DNA of 64,000 bases. It comes from Heteroruminococcus sp964369885. GTDB taxonomy: Bacteria > Bacillota > Clostridia > Oscillospirales > Ruminococcaceae. The notes beneath the pieces are model-generated. The model saw only the letters and a list, made by a program, of their open reading frames with translations, was not told where the DNA came from and ran no database searches. A program made the position numbers and the translations under genes. The stretch covers positions 1 through 64,000 of the forward strand of contig CAYJGQ010000001.1 of assembly GCA_964369885.1 (NCBI GenBank), read 5' to 3'. Below, piece after piece: positions 1 to 6,077 of the stretch. Numbering within the stretch: the stretch's first letter is position 1; the number at the start of each line of letters is the position of its first letter.

Positions 1-75
1 CGCCTTAAAATGCAGGAAACCATTGAGCGCATTATAAACGAGGGTTGTTCCGGCCTTATCTGCATAATCCTATGA
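1..75 (+). CDS. C-terminal tail of an unidentified gene cut by the window edge
   Basis: Reading frame 1 is open from the first base and stops at TGA after 24 codons; the last residues read NEGCSGLICIIL. The amphipathic stretch and hydrophobic end look like a protein C-terminus, but it is too short to assign to a family, and an open frame of this length also occurs by chance. A GC-rich hairpin about 75 bases downstream would fit the end of a transcription unit. Confidence 0.3.
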   Translation, partial: RLKMQETIERIINEGCSGLICIIL

Positions 76-147
76 CCCAAAAAACATCGTGGCCCTGCCT
101 GTGCGCCTCTGCCAGCTATCCCACAAAATGCGCATTAAAGCTTTGCA

Positions 148-172
148 CGCCCCCTGCCACAGGCAGGGGGCG
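148..172. repeat. GC-rich perfect inverted repeat
   Basis: CGCCCCCTGCC and its complement flank a 3-base loop, giving an 11-bp stem. There is no T-run directly after either arm, so it is not a textbook intrinsic terminator, though it could end transcription of the truncated gene at the window start. The remaining bases up to about 350 show no gene that I can support. Confidence 0.5.
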
Positions 173-350
173 CCACATTTGCCCCATCAACCACACCCAC
201 ACCTTGGCCGCACATACTCCTACTTTTCTGCCATAACCTCGCTTGTTCGGCCCTCGCTCACCCATGCCTATGGCAGTGGCACCCACCGGATGGGCAAAGC
301 TTGGGTCATCATACACTCCAACCCATGCACGGGATGTTGCCATTGTAGGC

Positions 351-385
351 AAAAAACCTGCCAAAATGAATCGGCAGGTTTTTTT
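351..385. terminator. Bidirectional intrinsic terminator
   Basis: AACCTGCC (355-362) pairs with GGCAGGTT (373-380). The stem is flanked by an A-run on the left and a T-run on the right, so it can work in both directions. It lies just after the stop codon of the minus-strand gene at 398-808. Confidence 0.8.
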
Positions 386-397
386 ATTAAAATTATT

Positions 398-808
398 TCA
401 CTTTGGGTATGTAACTTTTTCTGTAACAATAAAATCAAAAATCAATTCATGCTCGTAGTCTTGTAATATACCATTTTCATCGGCGTATGTACCAATATCT
501 CTTATTATTGTTTTTCCCTCTTCAAAAGCAACCTCAATCTCAATATGATAAGGTGCATTAAGTTTAGGCGCAAGCGCTACTCGATATTCGCCAAAAGTTT
601 CTATAATCTCATTGGTTTGCGCATAAACCTCATCTGAATATTCTTTTGTGCCATGGGCAATAGCCAGGCTTTCACTGTATCTATCTGTGCCTGCATCCAC
701 CGGAGCACCAATATTTATTTCCAGTTCACTTTTTGTGGAATTGTAAAAAATAAAAATACCTACCGCCACGGCTGCCAAAGCACATAAACTAATTGCTATC
801 TTTTTCAT
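398..808 (-). CDS. Small membrane-anchored or secreted protein of unknown function
   Basis: I do not recognise the family. The 136-residue product starts MKKIAISLCALAAVAVG and has one hydrophobic segment at about residues 4-22 without a lipobox cysteine, so it is either an N-terminally anchored exported protein or a secreted one. The rest (about 110 residues) is acidic and beta-rich in appearance, with a possible Ig-like or immunity-type fold, but no motif supports a function. It is a single-gene unit, with its own promoter upstream and a terminator immediately downstream. The ATG follows an AAAGGTCG ribosome binding site. AT content is higher than in the flanking housekeeping genes, which may indicate an accessory gene. 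Confidence 0.7.
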   Translation of the reverse strand: MKKIAISLCALAAVAVGIFIFYNSTKSELEINIGAPVDAGTDRYSESLAIAHGTKEYSDEVYAQTNEIIETFGEYRVALAPKLNAPYHIEIEVAFEEGKTIIRDIGTYADENGILQDYEHELIFDFIVTEKVTYPK

Positions 809-843
809 AGTTCACGACCTTTCTATATTCAGCTATATATATT

Positions 844-872
844 ATTGTACAAAAAATATGTCGTGGTTTCAA
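844..872 (-). promoter_or_regulatory. Sigma-A promoter for the gene at 398-808
   Basis: On the minus strand, TTGAAA (867-872) and TACAAT (844-849) are separated by exactly 17 bases, about 35 bases upstream of the ATG. Confidence 0.65.
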
Positions 873-1154
873 GTCTAATTAAAATTTATTCCCACCGCCC
901 TTATGCAGGCATCTTTTGGGTGCAAAACCCGAGGCTTTGGCAGGTTTTTGCCGCCCCAAAGGCAGGGCCTTGGTACAGTCAAATTTTGTTTGCCCCGCCC
1001 AATGGTGGGGGTCTGCCCCTGCAAGCCGTCCCATTTTTACCTGTTTTTCTGCCTATGTATGCCATCTTATGGCCCTTTTGGGGTCAAAAATGTCCCCGTT
1101 TTTAGTGCAAATGCAAAAATATATTAAAAAACCGCAAAGTTAAGCCAAAAAACC
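873..1154. other. Intergenic stretch without a supported gene
   Basis: About 280 bases of mixed composition with several short frames on the plus strand that lack ribosome binding sites and look like non-coding translation. I see no RNA gene or strong hairpin. Confidence 0.5.
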
Positions 1155-1183
1155 TTGACTTTGCCCCAAAACAGTGATATTAT
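1155..1183 (+). promoter_or_regulatory. Promoter of the rpmG-secE-nusG-rplK-rplA operon
   Basis: TTGACT (1155-1160) and TATTAT (1178-1183) are spaced by 17 bases. The 90-base leader that follows contains a T7-to-A7 inverted repeat around 1207-1226 and a CCTCC/GGGAGG hairpin before rpmG. Confidence 0.8.
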
Positions 1184-1281
1184 ATTGACACCTCTTACGG
1201 GGGTTCTTTTTTTGTGCGCAAAAAAACAGGATTCCTCCGCGAGGGAGGCAAACAAAATCCGAATACACAGGAGGTGCCGAC

Positions 1282-1431
1282 ATGAGAGTCAAGATCACAT
1301 TGGCATGCACAGAGTGCAAGCAGCGTAATTACAACACAATGAAGAACAAAAAGAATGATCCCGATCGTCTGGAAATGAGCAAATACTGCCGTTTCTGTCG
1401 CAAGCACACCAGTCACAAAGAAACAAAGTAA
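1282..1431 (+). CDS. rpmG: 50S ribosomal protein L33
   Basis: The 49-residue basic protein starts MRVKITLACTECKQRNY and has the zinc-ribbon pairs CTEC (residues 9-12) and CRFC (36-39), so it is the zinc-binding C+ form of L33 of the large ribosomal subunit. The ATG is 7 bases after GGAGGTG. It is the first gene of the classic rpmG-secE-nusG order of Firmicutes, with 14 bases to secE. Length and motifs match the family fully. Confidence 0.97.
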   Translation: MRVKITLACTECKQRNYNTMKNKKNDPDRLEMSKYCRFCRKHTSHKETK

Positions 1432-1445
1432 GGGAGGGGCTACTA

Positions 1446-1664
1446 ATGTCTGAAAACGCTAAGAAGCCCAACGTATTTAGCCGCATTGGCCGGTCTTTCA
1501 GAGATATGAAAGGCGAGGTCAAGAAGGTAGCATGGCCCTCCAAGAAGCAGATACTCAACAACACCGGCATTGTCATTACATTTGTTTTGATATCCGGCAT
1601 TGTTGTGGGCGGACTGGACATGCTATTGACCGCTTTGGTGGATCTACTACTAAAGACCATCTAA
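1446..1664 (+). CDS. secE: Preprotein translocase subunit SecE
   Basis: The 72-residue single-span SecE is of the short Gram-positive type. An amphipathic N-terminal part (FSRIGRSFRDMKGEVKKVAWPS, in pieces around residues 10-32) carries the conserved KKVAWPS signature, followed by one membrane helix at about residues 38-66. It clamps SecY in the membrane translocon. A GGGAGGGG ribosome binding site overlaps the end of rpmG, and nusG follows after 42 bases. Confidence 0.96.
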   Translation: MSENAKKPNVFSRIGRSFRDMKGEVKKVAWPSKKQILNNTGIVITFVLISGIVVGGLDMLLTALVDLLLKTI

Positions 1665-1706
1665 TGGTGGCAGACGGCTAAACAATAGACCAAAGGAGGG
1701 AACGAA

Positions 1707-2231
1707 ATGGCCGAAGAAGCAAGATGGTATGTCGTACATACCTACTCCGGGTATGAAAACAAGGTGGCTACCAGCATTGAGAATGCTGTGGAAAACCGTA
1801 AACTTCAGGACCTAATTTTAGAGGTCAAAATTCCCACCGAGATCGTGACCGAAATTAAGAACGATAAAAAGGTTGAGGTGGAGCGCAAGCTCTTCCCAAG
1901 CTATGTTTTGGTCAAAATGATACTTACCGACGACAGCTGGTATGTAGTGCGCAACATACGAGGTGTTACAGGGTTTGTGGGTTCCAGCACCAAGCCGGTT
2001 CCCCTAACCGAGGAGGAAGTATCCAAATTCCGCGTAGAGGTGCGAGAGATCGTGCTGGGCTACAACGTGGGCGACTCTGTCACGGTTGTGGACGGTTATC
2101 TTGAGGGTTTTGTAGGTGTGGTGGACTCCATCGACGCCGACAAGGGACTTACCAAGGTTACTGTTTCCATGATGGGCAAGGAAATCCCCGTAGAGCTTGA
2201 GCTTGATCAGGTTGAACCTTTGGTGGAATAA
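1707..2231 (+). CDS. nusG: Transcription termination/antitermination protein NusG
   Basis: The 174-residue NusG has an NGN domain in its first ~110 residues (WYVVHTYSGYENKVA near the start, LFPSYVLVKM in the middle) and a C-terminal KOW domain around residues 120-174 (VGDSVTVVDG). It binds RNA polymerase and couples it to the ribosome or Rho. It has a strong AAAGGAGGG ribosome binding site. It lies in the conserved position between secE and rplK. Confidence 0.97.
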   Translation: MAEEARWYVVHTYSGYENKVATSIENAVENRKLQDLILEVKIPTEIVTEIKNDKKVEVERKLFPSYVLVKMILTDDSWYVVRNIRGVTGFVGSSTKPVPLTEEEVSKFRVEVREIVLGYNVGDSVTVVDGYLEGFVGVVDSIDADKGLTKVTVSMMGKEIPVELELDQVEPLVE

Positions 2232-2253
2232 CCTTTATCCCACTTAGGGAAAA

Positions 2254-2331
2254 GTCGCATGCGACTGTGGGAGGGGCATACAGCCCCGAACAAAAAAGAT
2301 ATTACACACTTTGATGTAAATCTTTTACCAC
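2254..2331 (+). promoter_or_regulatory. L1-binding-site-like leader before rplK
   Basis: The transcript would carry a GTCGCATGCGAC palindrome (2254-2265), then GTGGGAGGGG (2267-2276), a GGGGC/GCCCC hairpin (2273-2287) and TTTTACCAC (2323-2331). GUGGGAG opposite an A/U-rich UACCAC strand is the signature of the 23S rRNA site bound by ribosomal protein L1, and L1 is known to repress the L11-L1 operon by binding a mimic of that site. The regulatory role here is inferred from sequence similarity only. Confidence 0.55.
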
Positions 2332-2352
2332 TTATTTTGGAGGTGCAATAAA

Positions 2353-2778
2353 ATGGCTCAGAAGGTAATTGGCTATATCAAGCTACAAATACCGGCCGGA
2401 AAGGCCACCCCGGCGCCCCCTGTAGGCCCCGCATTGGGTCAACATGGCGTCAACATCATGGCGTTTACTAAGGAGTTCAACGAGCGTACCAAGGGCGATA
2501 TGGGACTTATCATCCCCGTAGTTATCACCGTTTACGCCGACCGTAACTTTACATTCGTCACCAAAACCCCCCCAGCGGCGGTTTTGATCAAGAAGGCAAT
2601 CAATCTACAAAGCGGCTCGGGCGTTCCCAACAAAACAAAGGTTGGCACTATCACCCGTGAGCAGCTAAAGCAGATTGCCGAAACAAAGATGAAGGACCTC
2701 AATGCCGCAAACATTGAGACAGCCGCAAGCATGATCGCAGGTACAGCCCGTAGCATGGGTGTTGAGGTAGTAGACTGA
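2353..2778 (+). CDS. rplK: 50S ribosomal protein L11
   Basis: The 141-residue L11 has the typical start MAQKVIGYIKLQIPAGKATP, the PPVGPALGQHGVNI segment at about residues 22-36 and a C-terminal rRNA-binding domain. It forms the GTPase-associated stalk base with 23S rRNA. The ribosome binding site is GGAGG. It is transcribed with rplA from the rpmG promoter, probably with autoregulation by L1. Confidence 0.98.
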   Translation: MAQKVIGYIKLQIPAGKATPAPPVGPALGQHGVNIMAFTKEFNERTKGDMGLIIPVVITVYADRNFTFVTKTPPAAVLIKKAINLQSGSGVPNKTKVGTITREQLKQIAETKMKDLNAANIETAASMIAGTARSMGVEVVD

Positions 2779-2785
2779 TCTCCCC

Positions 2786-2819
2786 GAGTGGGAGGAAAGA
2801 CATCCGTTATTTACCACTC
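2786..2819 (+). promoter_or_regulatory. L1-binding-site-like element between rplK and rplA
   Basis: GAGTGGGAGG (2786-2795) can pair through GAGTGG/CCACTC with TTACCACTC (2811-2819), placing GUGGGAG opposite UUACCAC as in the L1 site of 23S rRNA. The rplA ribosome binding site (AAGGAGG) begins two bases later, so L1 binding could block translation of its own message. The inference rests on sequence and position. Confidence 0.6.
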
Positions 2820-2838
2820 ATAAGGAGGAGAAAGTGTT

Positions 2839-3549
2839 ATGAAACACGGTAAAAAATATAATGAGAGCGCCGCTTTGGTGGAGCATCTGAAATTGTACGA
2901 AGCAAGTGAAGCAATGGAACTTTGCGTAAAAACCGCAAAGGCCAAGTTTGATGAAACAGTAGAGGTTCACATCCGTTTGGGTGTTGACTCCCGTCACGCC
3001 GACCAGCAGGTTCGCGGTGCTGTGGTACTTCCCAACGGCACAGGCAAGGACGTGCGCGTATTGGCTCTTTGTAAGGGCGATGCCGCCGACGCTGCCAAGG
3101 CCGCAGGTGCTGACTTTGTTGGCGCTGAGGACATGGTTGACAAGATCCAGAAAGAAAACTGGCTGGATTTTGACGTAGTAGTTGCCACCCCCGACATGAT
3201 GGGTCTTGTTGGTCGTTTGGGTAAGGTGCTTGGCCCCCGTGGTCTTATGCCCAGCCCCAAGGCCGGTACTGTTACACCCGACGCCGGTCGCGCTGTAAGC
3301 GAGGCCAAGGCAGGTAAGATCGAATACCGTCTGGACAAAACCAACATCATCCACTGCCCCATTGGCAAGGTGTCGTTTGGTTCCCAGAAGCTAACCGAAA
3401 ACTTTGACACCCTTATGGGTGCAGTAGTTAAGGCAAAGCCCTCGGCCGCTAAGGGTCAGTATGTGCGCTCCTGCGTACTTGCTACCACAATGGGCCCCGG
3501 TGTTAAGATCAACCCCTCTAAGTTCCAAAGCTCCAATCCCACTGCATAA
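2839..3549 (+). CDS. rplA: 50S ribosomal protein L1
   Basis: The 236-residue two-domain L1 has the signatures VRGAVVLPNGTGK, VVATPDMMGLVGRLGKVLGPRGLMP (quoted only in part as a landmark near residues 113-137) and a final GPGVKIN. It forms the mobile L1 stalk that handles exiting tRNA, and it represses its own operon. The neighbouring rplJ-rplL, usual after rplA, are absent: a strong terminator follows and then an opposing gene, so the L10/L12 genes must lie elsewhere. Confidence 0.98.
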   Translation: MKHGKKYNESAALVEHLKLYEASEAMELCVKTAKAKFDETVEVHIRLGVDSRHADQQVRGAVVLPNGTGKDVRVLALCKGDAADAAKAAGADFVGAEDMVDKIQKENWLDFDVVVATPDMMGLVGRLGKVLGPRGLMPSPKAGTVTPDAGRAVSEAKAGKIEYRLDKTNIIHCPIGKVSFGSQKLTENFDTLMGAVVKAKPSAAKGQYVRSCVLATTMGPGVKINPSKFQSSNPTA

Positions 3550-3560
3550 GTGTGATTATA

Positions 3561-3592
3561 AAGCCCCCATCCGCTTGGATGGGGGCTTTTTT
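3561..3592 (+). terminator. Intrinsic terminator of the ribosomal protein operon
   Basis: AAGCCCCCATCC (3561-3572) and GGATGGGGGCTT (3577-3588) form a 12-bp stem with a 4-base loop and a T-run. It directly follows rplA. Confidence 0.92.
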
Positions 3593-3656
3593 GCGTGGTA
3601 ATTTAATTCTCTGCGCCAATTTATTTTGGGCAGATCCCGCCCCGCTTTGGCAGGGG

Positions 3657-4718
3657 CTAAAAACTATGGTCACAAAAATCGCACAGGGCCGCACCGTGGT
3701 CTGTCCTAAATGTGGAGGGAAGGTAGGCCTCCTGATTTGTTACACAGCGTGGATTGGCACAACGCCGCACACCGTTGCTACTGCCCAGCGATATGGGCAG
3801 GTGGTTGTCGTTTTGCAGCATGTGTATTAGCAGTGCCATGCGGGCAAATACGCCATATATCGCCTGTGCAAAATACTTTGCTCGTGGGTCGTCATCCACC
3901 TCTACGGCTATTTCGTCCACACGGGGCAGGGGATGAAGCACCACCAAGTCGGCCTTGGCACGCAGCATCTTCTTGTTGTCCAGTATGTATACATCCTTTT
4001 GGTTCTCGTAGTCCTGTGGCGTGGCAAATCGCTCACGCTGTATGCGGGTCATATACAGCACGTCCAACCCGGGAAGCGCCTCCTCAAGGCTGTCTATCTC
4101 CTCAAAGTCGCAGTTCTCACGGTGTAGCATATCACGCAGGTACTGTGGTATTCTAAGCTCCGGGGTGGAAATAAGCACAAATTTGTTTTTATAGTGGCAA
4201 AGCATCTTGAGCAGAGAGTGCACCGTGCGCCCATGCTTTAAGTCGCCACAAAGGCCTATGCAAAGGCCGGATATTGTGCCCTTTTCGGCCATAAGGGTGG
4301 CCATGTCGGTTAGGGTTTGTGTGGGGTGTAGATGTCCGCCGTCGCCGGCGTTTATCAGGGGGCAGTCGGCAAACATGGCGGCCGCCTTGCAGGCACCTTC
4401 CACAGGGCTGCGCATTACAAGCAGGTCGGCATAACCACTCATAACCTTTACGGTGTCCTTTATGGTTTCGCCCTTGGCCACCGAGGAGGTTTGGGGGTTG
4501 TCAAAGCCTATTACGCGCCCACCAAGGCGCAACATGGCGGTTTGAAAGGACATGTGGGTGCGTGTGGATGGCTCATAGAACATTGTGGCCATAAGCTTGC
4601 CCTGACAGGCCCCGTAGTAGTAATCGGGCCAGCGGCGAATCTCCTCGGCCATGCTTAAAATTGTAGATATATCCTGGGCTGAAAAATCGTTTAGATCTAT
4701 AAGATGTCGGGAATTCAT
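3657..4718 (-). CDS. pyrB: Aspartate carbamoyltransferase with C-terminal PyrI-type zinc domain
   Basis: This enzyme condenses carbamoyl phosphate with aspartate, the second step of pyrimidine synthesis. The catalytic chain shows STRT (residues 51-54), HPTQ (131-134) and HPLPRVDEI. I chose the ATG at 4718 (353 residues) because GGAGGGG lies just upstream; the upstream frame extension is non-homologous and contains the promoter. Unusually, the chain ends in a zinc-finger-like tail with Cys320, Cys325, Cys346 and Cys349 (C-x4-C-x20-C-x2-C), the spacing of the zinc domain of regulatory subunit PyrI, while the PyrI allosteric domain is missing. In family terms that zinc domain mediates catalytic-regulatory contact; what it does when fused alone is unknown. 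The other pyr genes are not nearby. Confidence 0.93.
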   Translation of the reverse strand: MNSRHLIDLNDFSAQDISTILSMAEEIRRWPDYYYGACQGKLMATMFYEPSTRTHMSFQTAMLRLGGRVIGFDNPQTSSVAKGETIKDTVKVMSGYADLLVMRSPVEGACKAAAMFADCPLINAGDGGHLHPTQTLTDMATLMAEKGTISGLCIGLCGDLKHGRTVHSLLKMLCHYKNKFVLISTPELRIPQYLRDMLHRENCDFEEIDSLEEALPGLDVLYMTRIQRERFATPQDYENQKDVYILDNKKMLRAKADLVVLHPLPRVDEIAVEVDDDPRAKYFAQAIYGVFARMALLIHMLQNDNHLPISLGSSNGVRRCANPRCVTNQEAYLPSTFRTDHGAALCDFCDHSF

Positions 4719-4754
4719 ACTGCGCCCCTCCGTAATGAGATTGAGTTTGCAGGG

Positions 4755-4778
4755 TGTAGGGCTGTTTTTGCCTACACA
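4755..4778 (-). promoter_or_regulatory. Hairpin in the pyrB leader
   Basis: GTGTAGG and CCTACAC flank a 10-base loop in the untranslated leader of pyrB. It could be an RNA control element, but there is no T-run on the minus strand and no clear PyrR-binding consensus, so the role is open. Confidence 0.3.
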
Positions 4779-4791
4779 CCGCTCCATATTA

Positions 4792-4820
4792 ATGATACCA
4801 GTTAGTGGAAGGCTTTGCAA
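4792..4820 (-). promoter_or_regulatory. Promoter of pyrB
   Basis: On the minus strand TTGCAA (4815-4820) and TATCAT (4792-4797) are 17 bases apart, giving a leader of about 65 bases. Confidence 0.55.
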
Positions 4821-4886
4821 GTGGGCAGGAAAAAAACTGTCGGAATAAGCGGTGTCAAAAAAGCTAAAAAAACAGCTATAAAAGCA

Positions 4887-4915
4887 TTGACAAACACCAC
4901 AAAAACAGGTATAAT
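4887..4915 (+). promoter_or_regulatory. Promoter of the tRNA-Gln/tRNA-Pro genes
   Basis: Consensus TTGACA (4887-4892) and TATAAT (4910-4915) with 17-base spacing, ending 28 bases before tRNA-Gln. Confidence 0.85.
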
Positions 4916-4943
4916 AACATTCGCCGTAAAAATCGGTATGTAC

Positions 4944-5017
4944 TGCCCGATTGTGTAATGGTAGCACGACAGACTCTGACTCTGTTTGTTAGGGTTCGAA
5001 TCCTTATCGGGCAACCA
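4944..5017 (+). tRNA. tRNA-Gln (anticodon CTG)
   Basis: It folds completely: acceptor TGCCCGA/TCGGGCA, D-stem GTGT/GCAC, anticodon stem ACAGA/TCTGT around loop CTCTGAC (anticodon CTG), and T-arm TAGGG-TTCGAAT-CCTTA with one wobble pair. The CCA end (5015-5017) is encoded. It is the first gene of a two-tRNA unit. Confidence 0.95.
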
Positions 5018-5022
5018 GAGGG

Positions 5023-5055
5023 AACCTCTATCCTTGCGGTAGAGGTTTCTTATTT
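5023..5055 (+). terminator. Hairpin between the two tRNA genes
   Basis: AACCTCTA (5023-5030) pairs with TAGAGGTT (5040-5047), followed by a T-rich but interrupted tail. It may be a weak terminator or a processing signal for the dicistronic tRNA transcript. Confidence 0.5.
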
Positions 5056-5067
5056 TATCTTTTACGT

Positions 5068-5144
5068 CGAGATGTGGCTCAGTTTGGTAGAGCGCTGCGT
5101 TCGGGACGCAGAGGCCGCGTGTTCGAATCACGTCATCTCGACCA
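5068..5144 (+). tRNA. tRNA-Pro (anticodon CGG)
   Basis: Acceptor CGAGATG/CATCTCG, anticodon stem CTGCG/CGCAG around loop TTCGGGA (anticodon CGG), T-loop TTCGAAT and encoded CCA at 5142-5144. It would read the CCG codon, a useful dedicated reader in a moderately GC-rich genome. Confidence 0.94.
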
Positions 5145-5146
5145 GT

Positions 5147-5188
5147 CTGACGCTGGATCCTATTTTGGGATTCAGTGTCTTTTTTTAT
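5147..5188 (+). terminator. Intrinsic terminator after tRNA-Pro
   Basis: GACGCTGGATCC pairs with GGGATTCAGTGTC, allowing G-T pairs, and a run of seven Ts follows. Confidence 0.8.
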
Positions 5189-5353
5189 TTTTTATGCGTT
5201 TGAGGCTTACACACAACCCCTTTGTTGGTGCACAGGTGCGTTGCCCCCAGCCACACCAACTACAAACTACCGTTGTAGCCATTCTTTAGGCTTTGCAAAT
5301 CCCCCCATTTTGCCCCATCCTTCACCACAATTTTTTTACACTACAAAAAGCTC
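5189..5353. other. Intergenic stretch before the small-RNA array
   Basis: No gene visible. A GTTGGTG/CACCAAC inverted repeat around 5223-5264 is the only structure noticed, with no support for a function. Confidence 0.4.
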
Positions 5354-5382
5354 TTGACTTATAGCTAATCTTGTTGTATGCT
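5354..5382 (+). promoter_or_regulatory. Promoter of small-RNA unit A
   Basis: TTGACT (5354-5359) and TATGCT (5377-5382) are separated by 17 bases, the same geometry as in units B and C. Confidence 0.7.
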
Positions 5383-5388
5383 TAAGTT

Positions 5389-5454
5389 GCTTTTTTTCTA
5401 TTTTATATGGTGCAGAATTGCTCCCCAACTTGTTTGGGGGGCGATTTTGCTTTA
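5389..5454 (+). ncRNA. Putative small RNA, unit A (diverged copy)
   Basis: The predicted transcript of about 65 nt has a T-rich 5' arm, a conserved GGTGCAG box, and a 17-bp hairpin (5412-5450) whose arms are GCAGAATTGCTCCCCAA and TTGGGGGGCGATTTTGC, followed by TTT. The sequence differs from units B and C in many stem positions, but pairing is kept (for example an A-T pair where B has T-A), which argues for selection on RNA structure. No ribosome binding site or start codon precedes a plausible reading frame. The 5' arm and terminator hairpin would fit a trans-acting small RNA; an attenuator is the main alternative. Confidence 0.6.
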
Positions 5455-5601
5455 AAATTTAATTGCTCAAACCCTCCATGAGCCTTGCTTTTCACCTTGA
5501 TTTTTTTATGCCCCTGCGCAAAAACCGCACCGCATATTTGGGGCGCCCCTTTACTTAGGTATAGTTTTTTTTGCAAAATAATAAATAATATAAAAAAACT
5601 A

Positions 5602-5630
5602 TTGACTTATTGTGATTTATATTATATAAT
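5602..5630 (+). promoter_or_regulatory. Promoter of small-RNA unit B
   Basis: TTGACT (5602-5607), 17 bases, and perfect TATAAT (5625-5630). Confidence 0.85.
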
Positions 5631-5636
5631 GACATT

Positions 5637-5702
5637 GCAAATTCTTTTTAGTTTCATTGGTGCAGTCGCTTCCCAACTTGTTGGGGAGCGATTGCGCTTT
5701 TT
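5637..5702 (+). ncRNA. Putative small RNA, unit B
   Basis: The predicted ~65-nt RNA starts about seven bases after the -10 box, runs through a U-rich arm and GGTGCAG, and ends in a 15-bp hairpin (5662-5695; arms GCAGTCGCTTCCCAA and TTGGGGAGCGATTGC, loop CTTG) followed by GCTTTTT. Promoter and terminator are so close that nothing but a short untranslated RNA fits between them. It is nearly identical to unit C, and unit A preserves the design despite divergence. The family is not one I can name. Confidence 0.65.
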
Positions 5703-5849
5703 AAATTTAATTGATCAAACCCTCCATAAGCCTTGCTTTTCACCTTGATTTTTTTATGCCCCTGCGCAAAAACCGCACCGCATATTTGGGGCGCCCCTTT
5801 ACTTAGGTATAGTTTTTTTTGCAAAATAATAAATAATATAAAAAAACTA

Positions 5850-5878
5850 TTGACTTATTGTGATTTATATTATATAAT
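5850..5878 (+). promoter_or_regulatory. Promoter of small-RNA unit C
   Basis: Identical to the unit B promoter: TTGACT (5850-5855), 17 bases, TATAAT (5873-5878). Confidence 0.85.
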
Positions 5879-5884
5879 GACATT

Positions 5885-5950
5885 GCAAATTCTTTTTAGT
5901 TTCATTGGTGCAGTCGCTTCCCAACTTGTTGGGGGGCGATTGCGCTTTTT
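5885..5950 (+). ncRNA. Putative small RNA, unit C
   Basis: Same layout as unit B. The hairpin at 5910-5943 differs by one base in the right arm (A to G), which turns a T-A pair into a T-G pair and leaves the stem intact. The terminator T-run ends about 127 bases before the add start codon, so this RNA should not be the add leader unless there is read-through. Confidence 0.65.
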
Positions 5951-6077
5951 AAATTTAATTGCTAACAAATAGCACCATGCCTGCGCTCGGACTGTTTTGT
6001 GGGTGTTGTAATACCGTCTACATAGTGCTACAATATTTACACACAAAGTAAATCCAAGTTTTTTACGAGGTAATTAT

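Larger units (their letters stand above)
5455..5702 (+). repeat. 248-bp tandem repeat, copy 1
   Basis: The unit runs from AAATTTAATTG through a T-rich tract and the unit B promoter to its terminator. It recurs at a period of exactly 248 bases with only a few differences, so the duplication is recent or kept homogeneous. Confidence 0.95.
5703..5950 (+). repeat. 248-bp tandem repeat, copy 2
   Basis: Second copy of the unit. A few further matching bases (AAATTTAATTGCT) start a third copy at 5951 before the similarity ends. Confidence 0.95.

Noticed and set aside
2818..3410. Antisense frames of 130-180 codons opposite rplA
   Set aside because: Mirror frames of a highly expressed, codon-biased gene; rplA is certain and no promoter or ribosome binding site serves the other strand.
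4719..4967. 83-codon N-terminal extension of pyrB
   Set aside because: It overlaps the pyrB promoter, tRNA-Gln and its promoter; the internal ATG with GGAGGGG starts the conserved protein.
5023..5055. Treating the hairpin between the tRNA genes as a full terminator
   Set aside because: The T-tail is interrupted and both tRNAs share one good promoter, so read-through is more likely.
5485..5972. Two repeated 80-codon frames inside the 248-bp tandem units
   Set aside because: They are identical only because the DNA is duplicated; they cross the predicted promoter and terminator and have no ribosome binding site.
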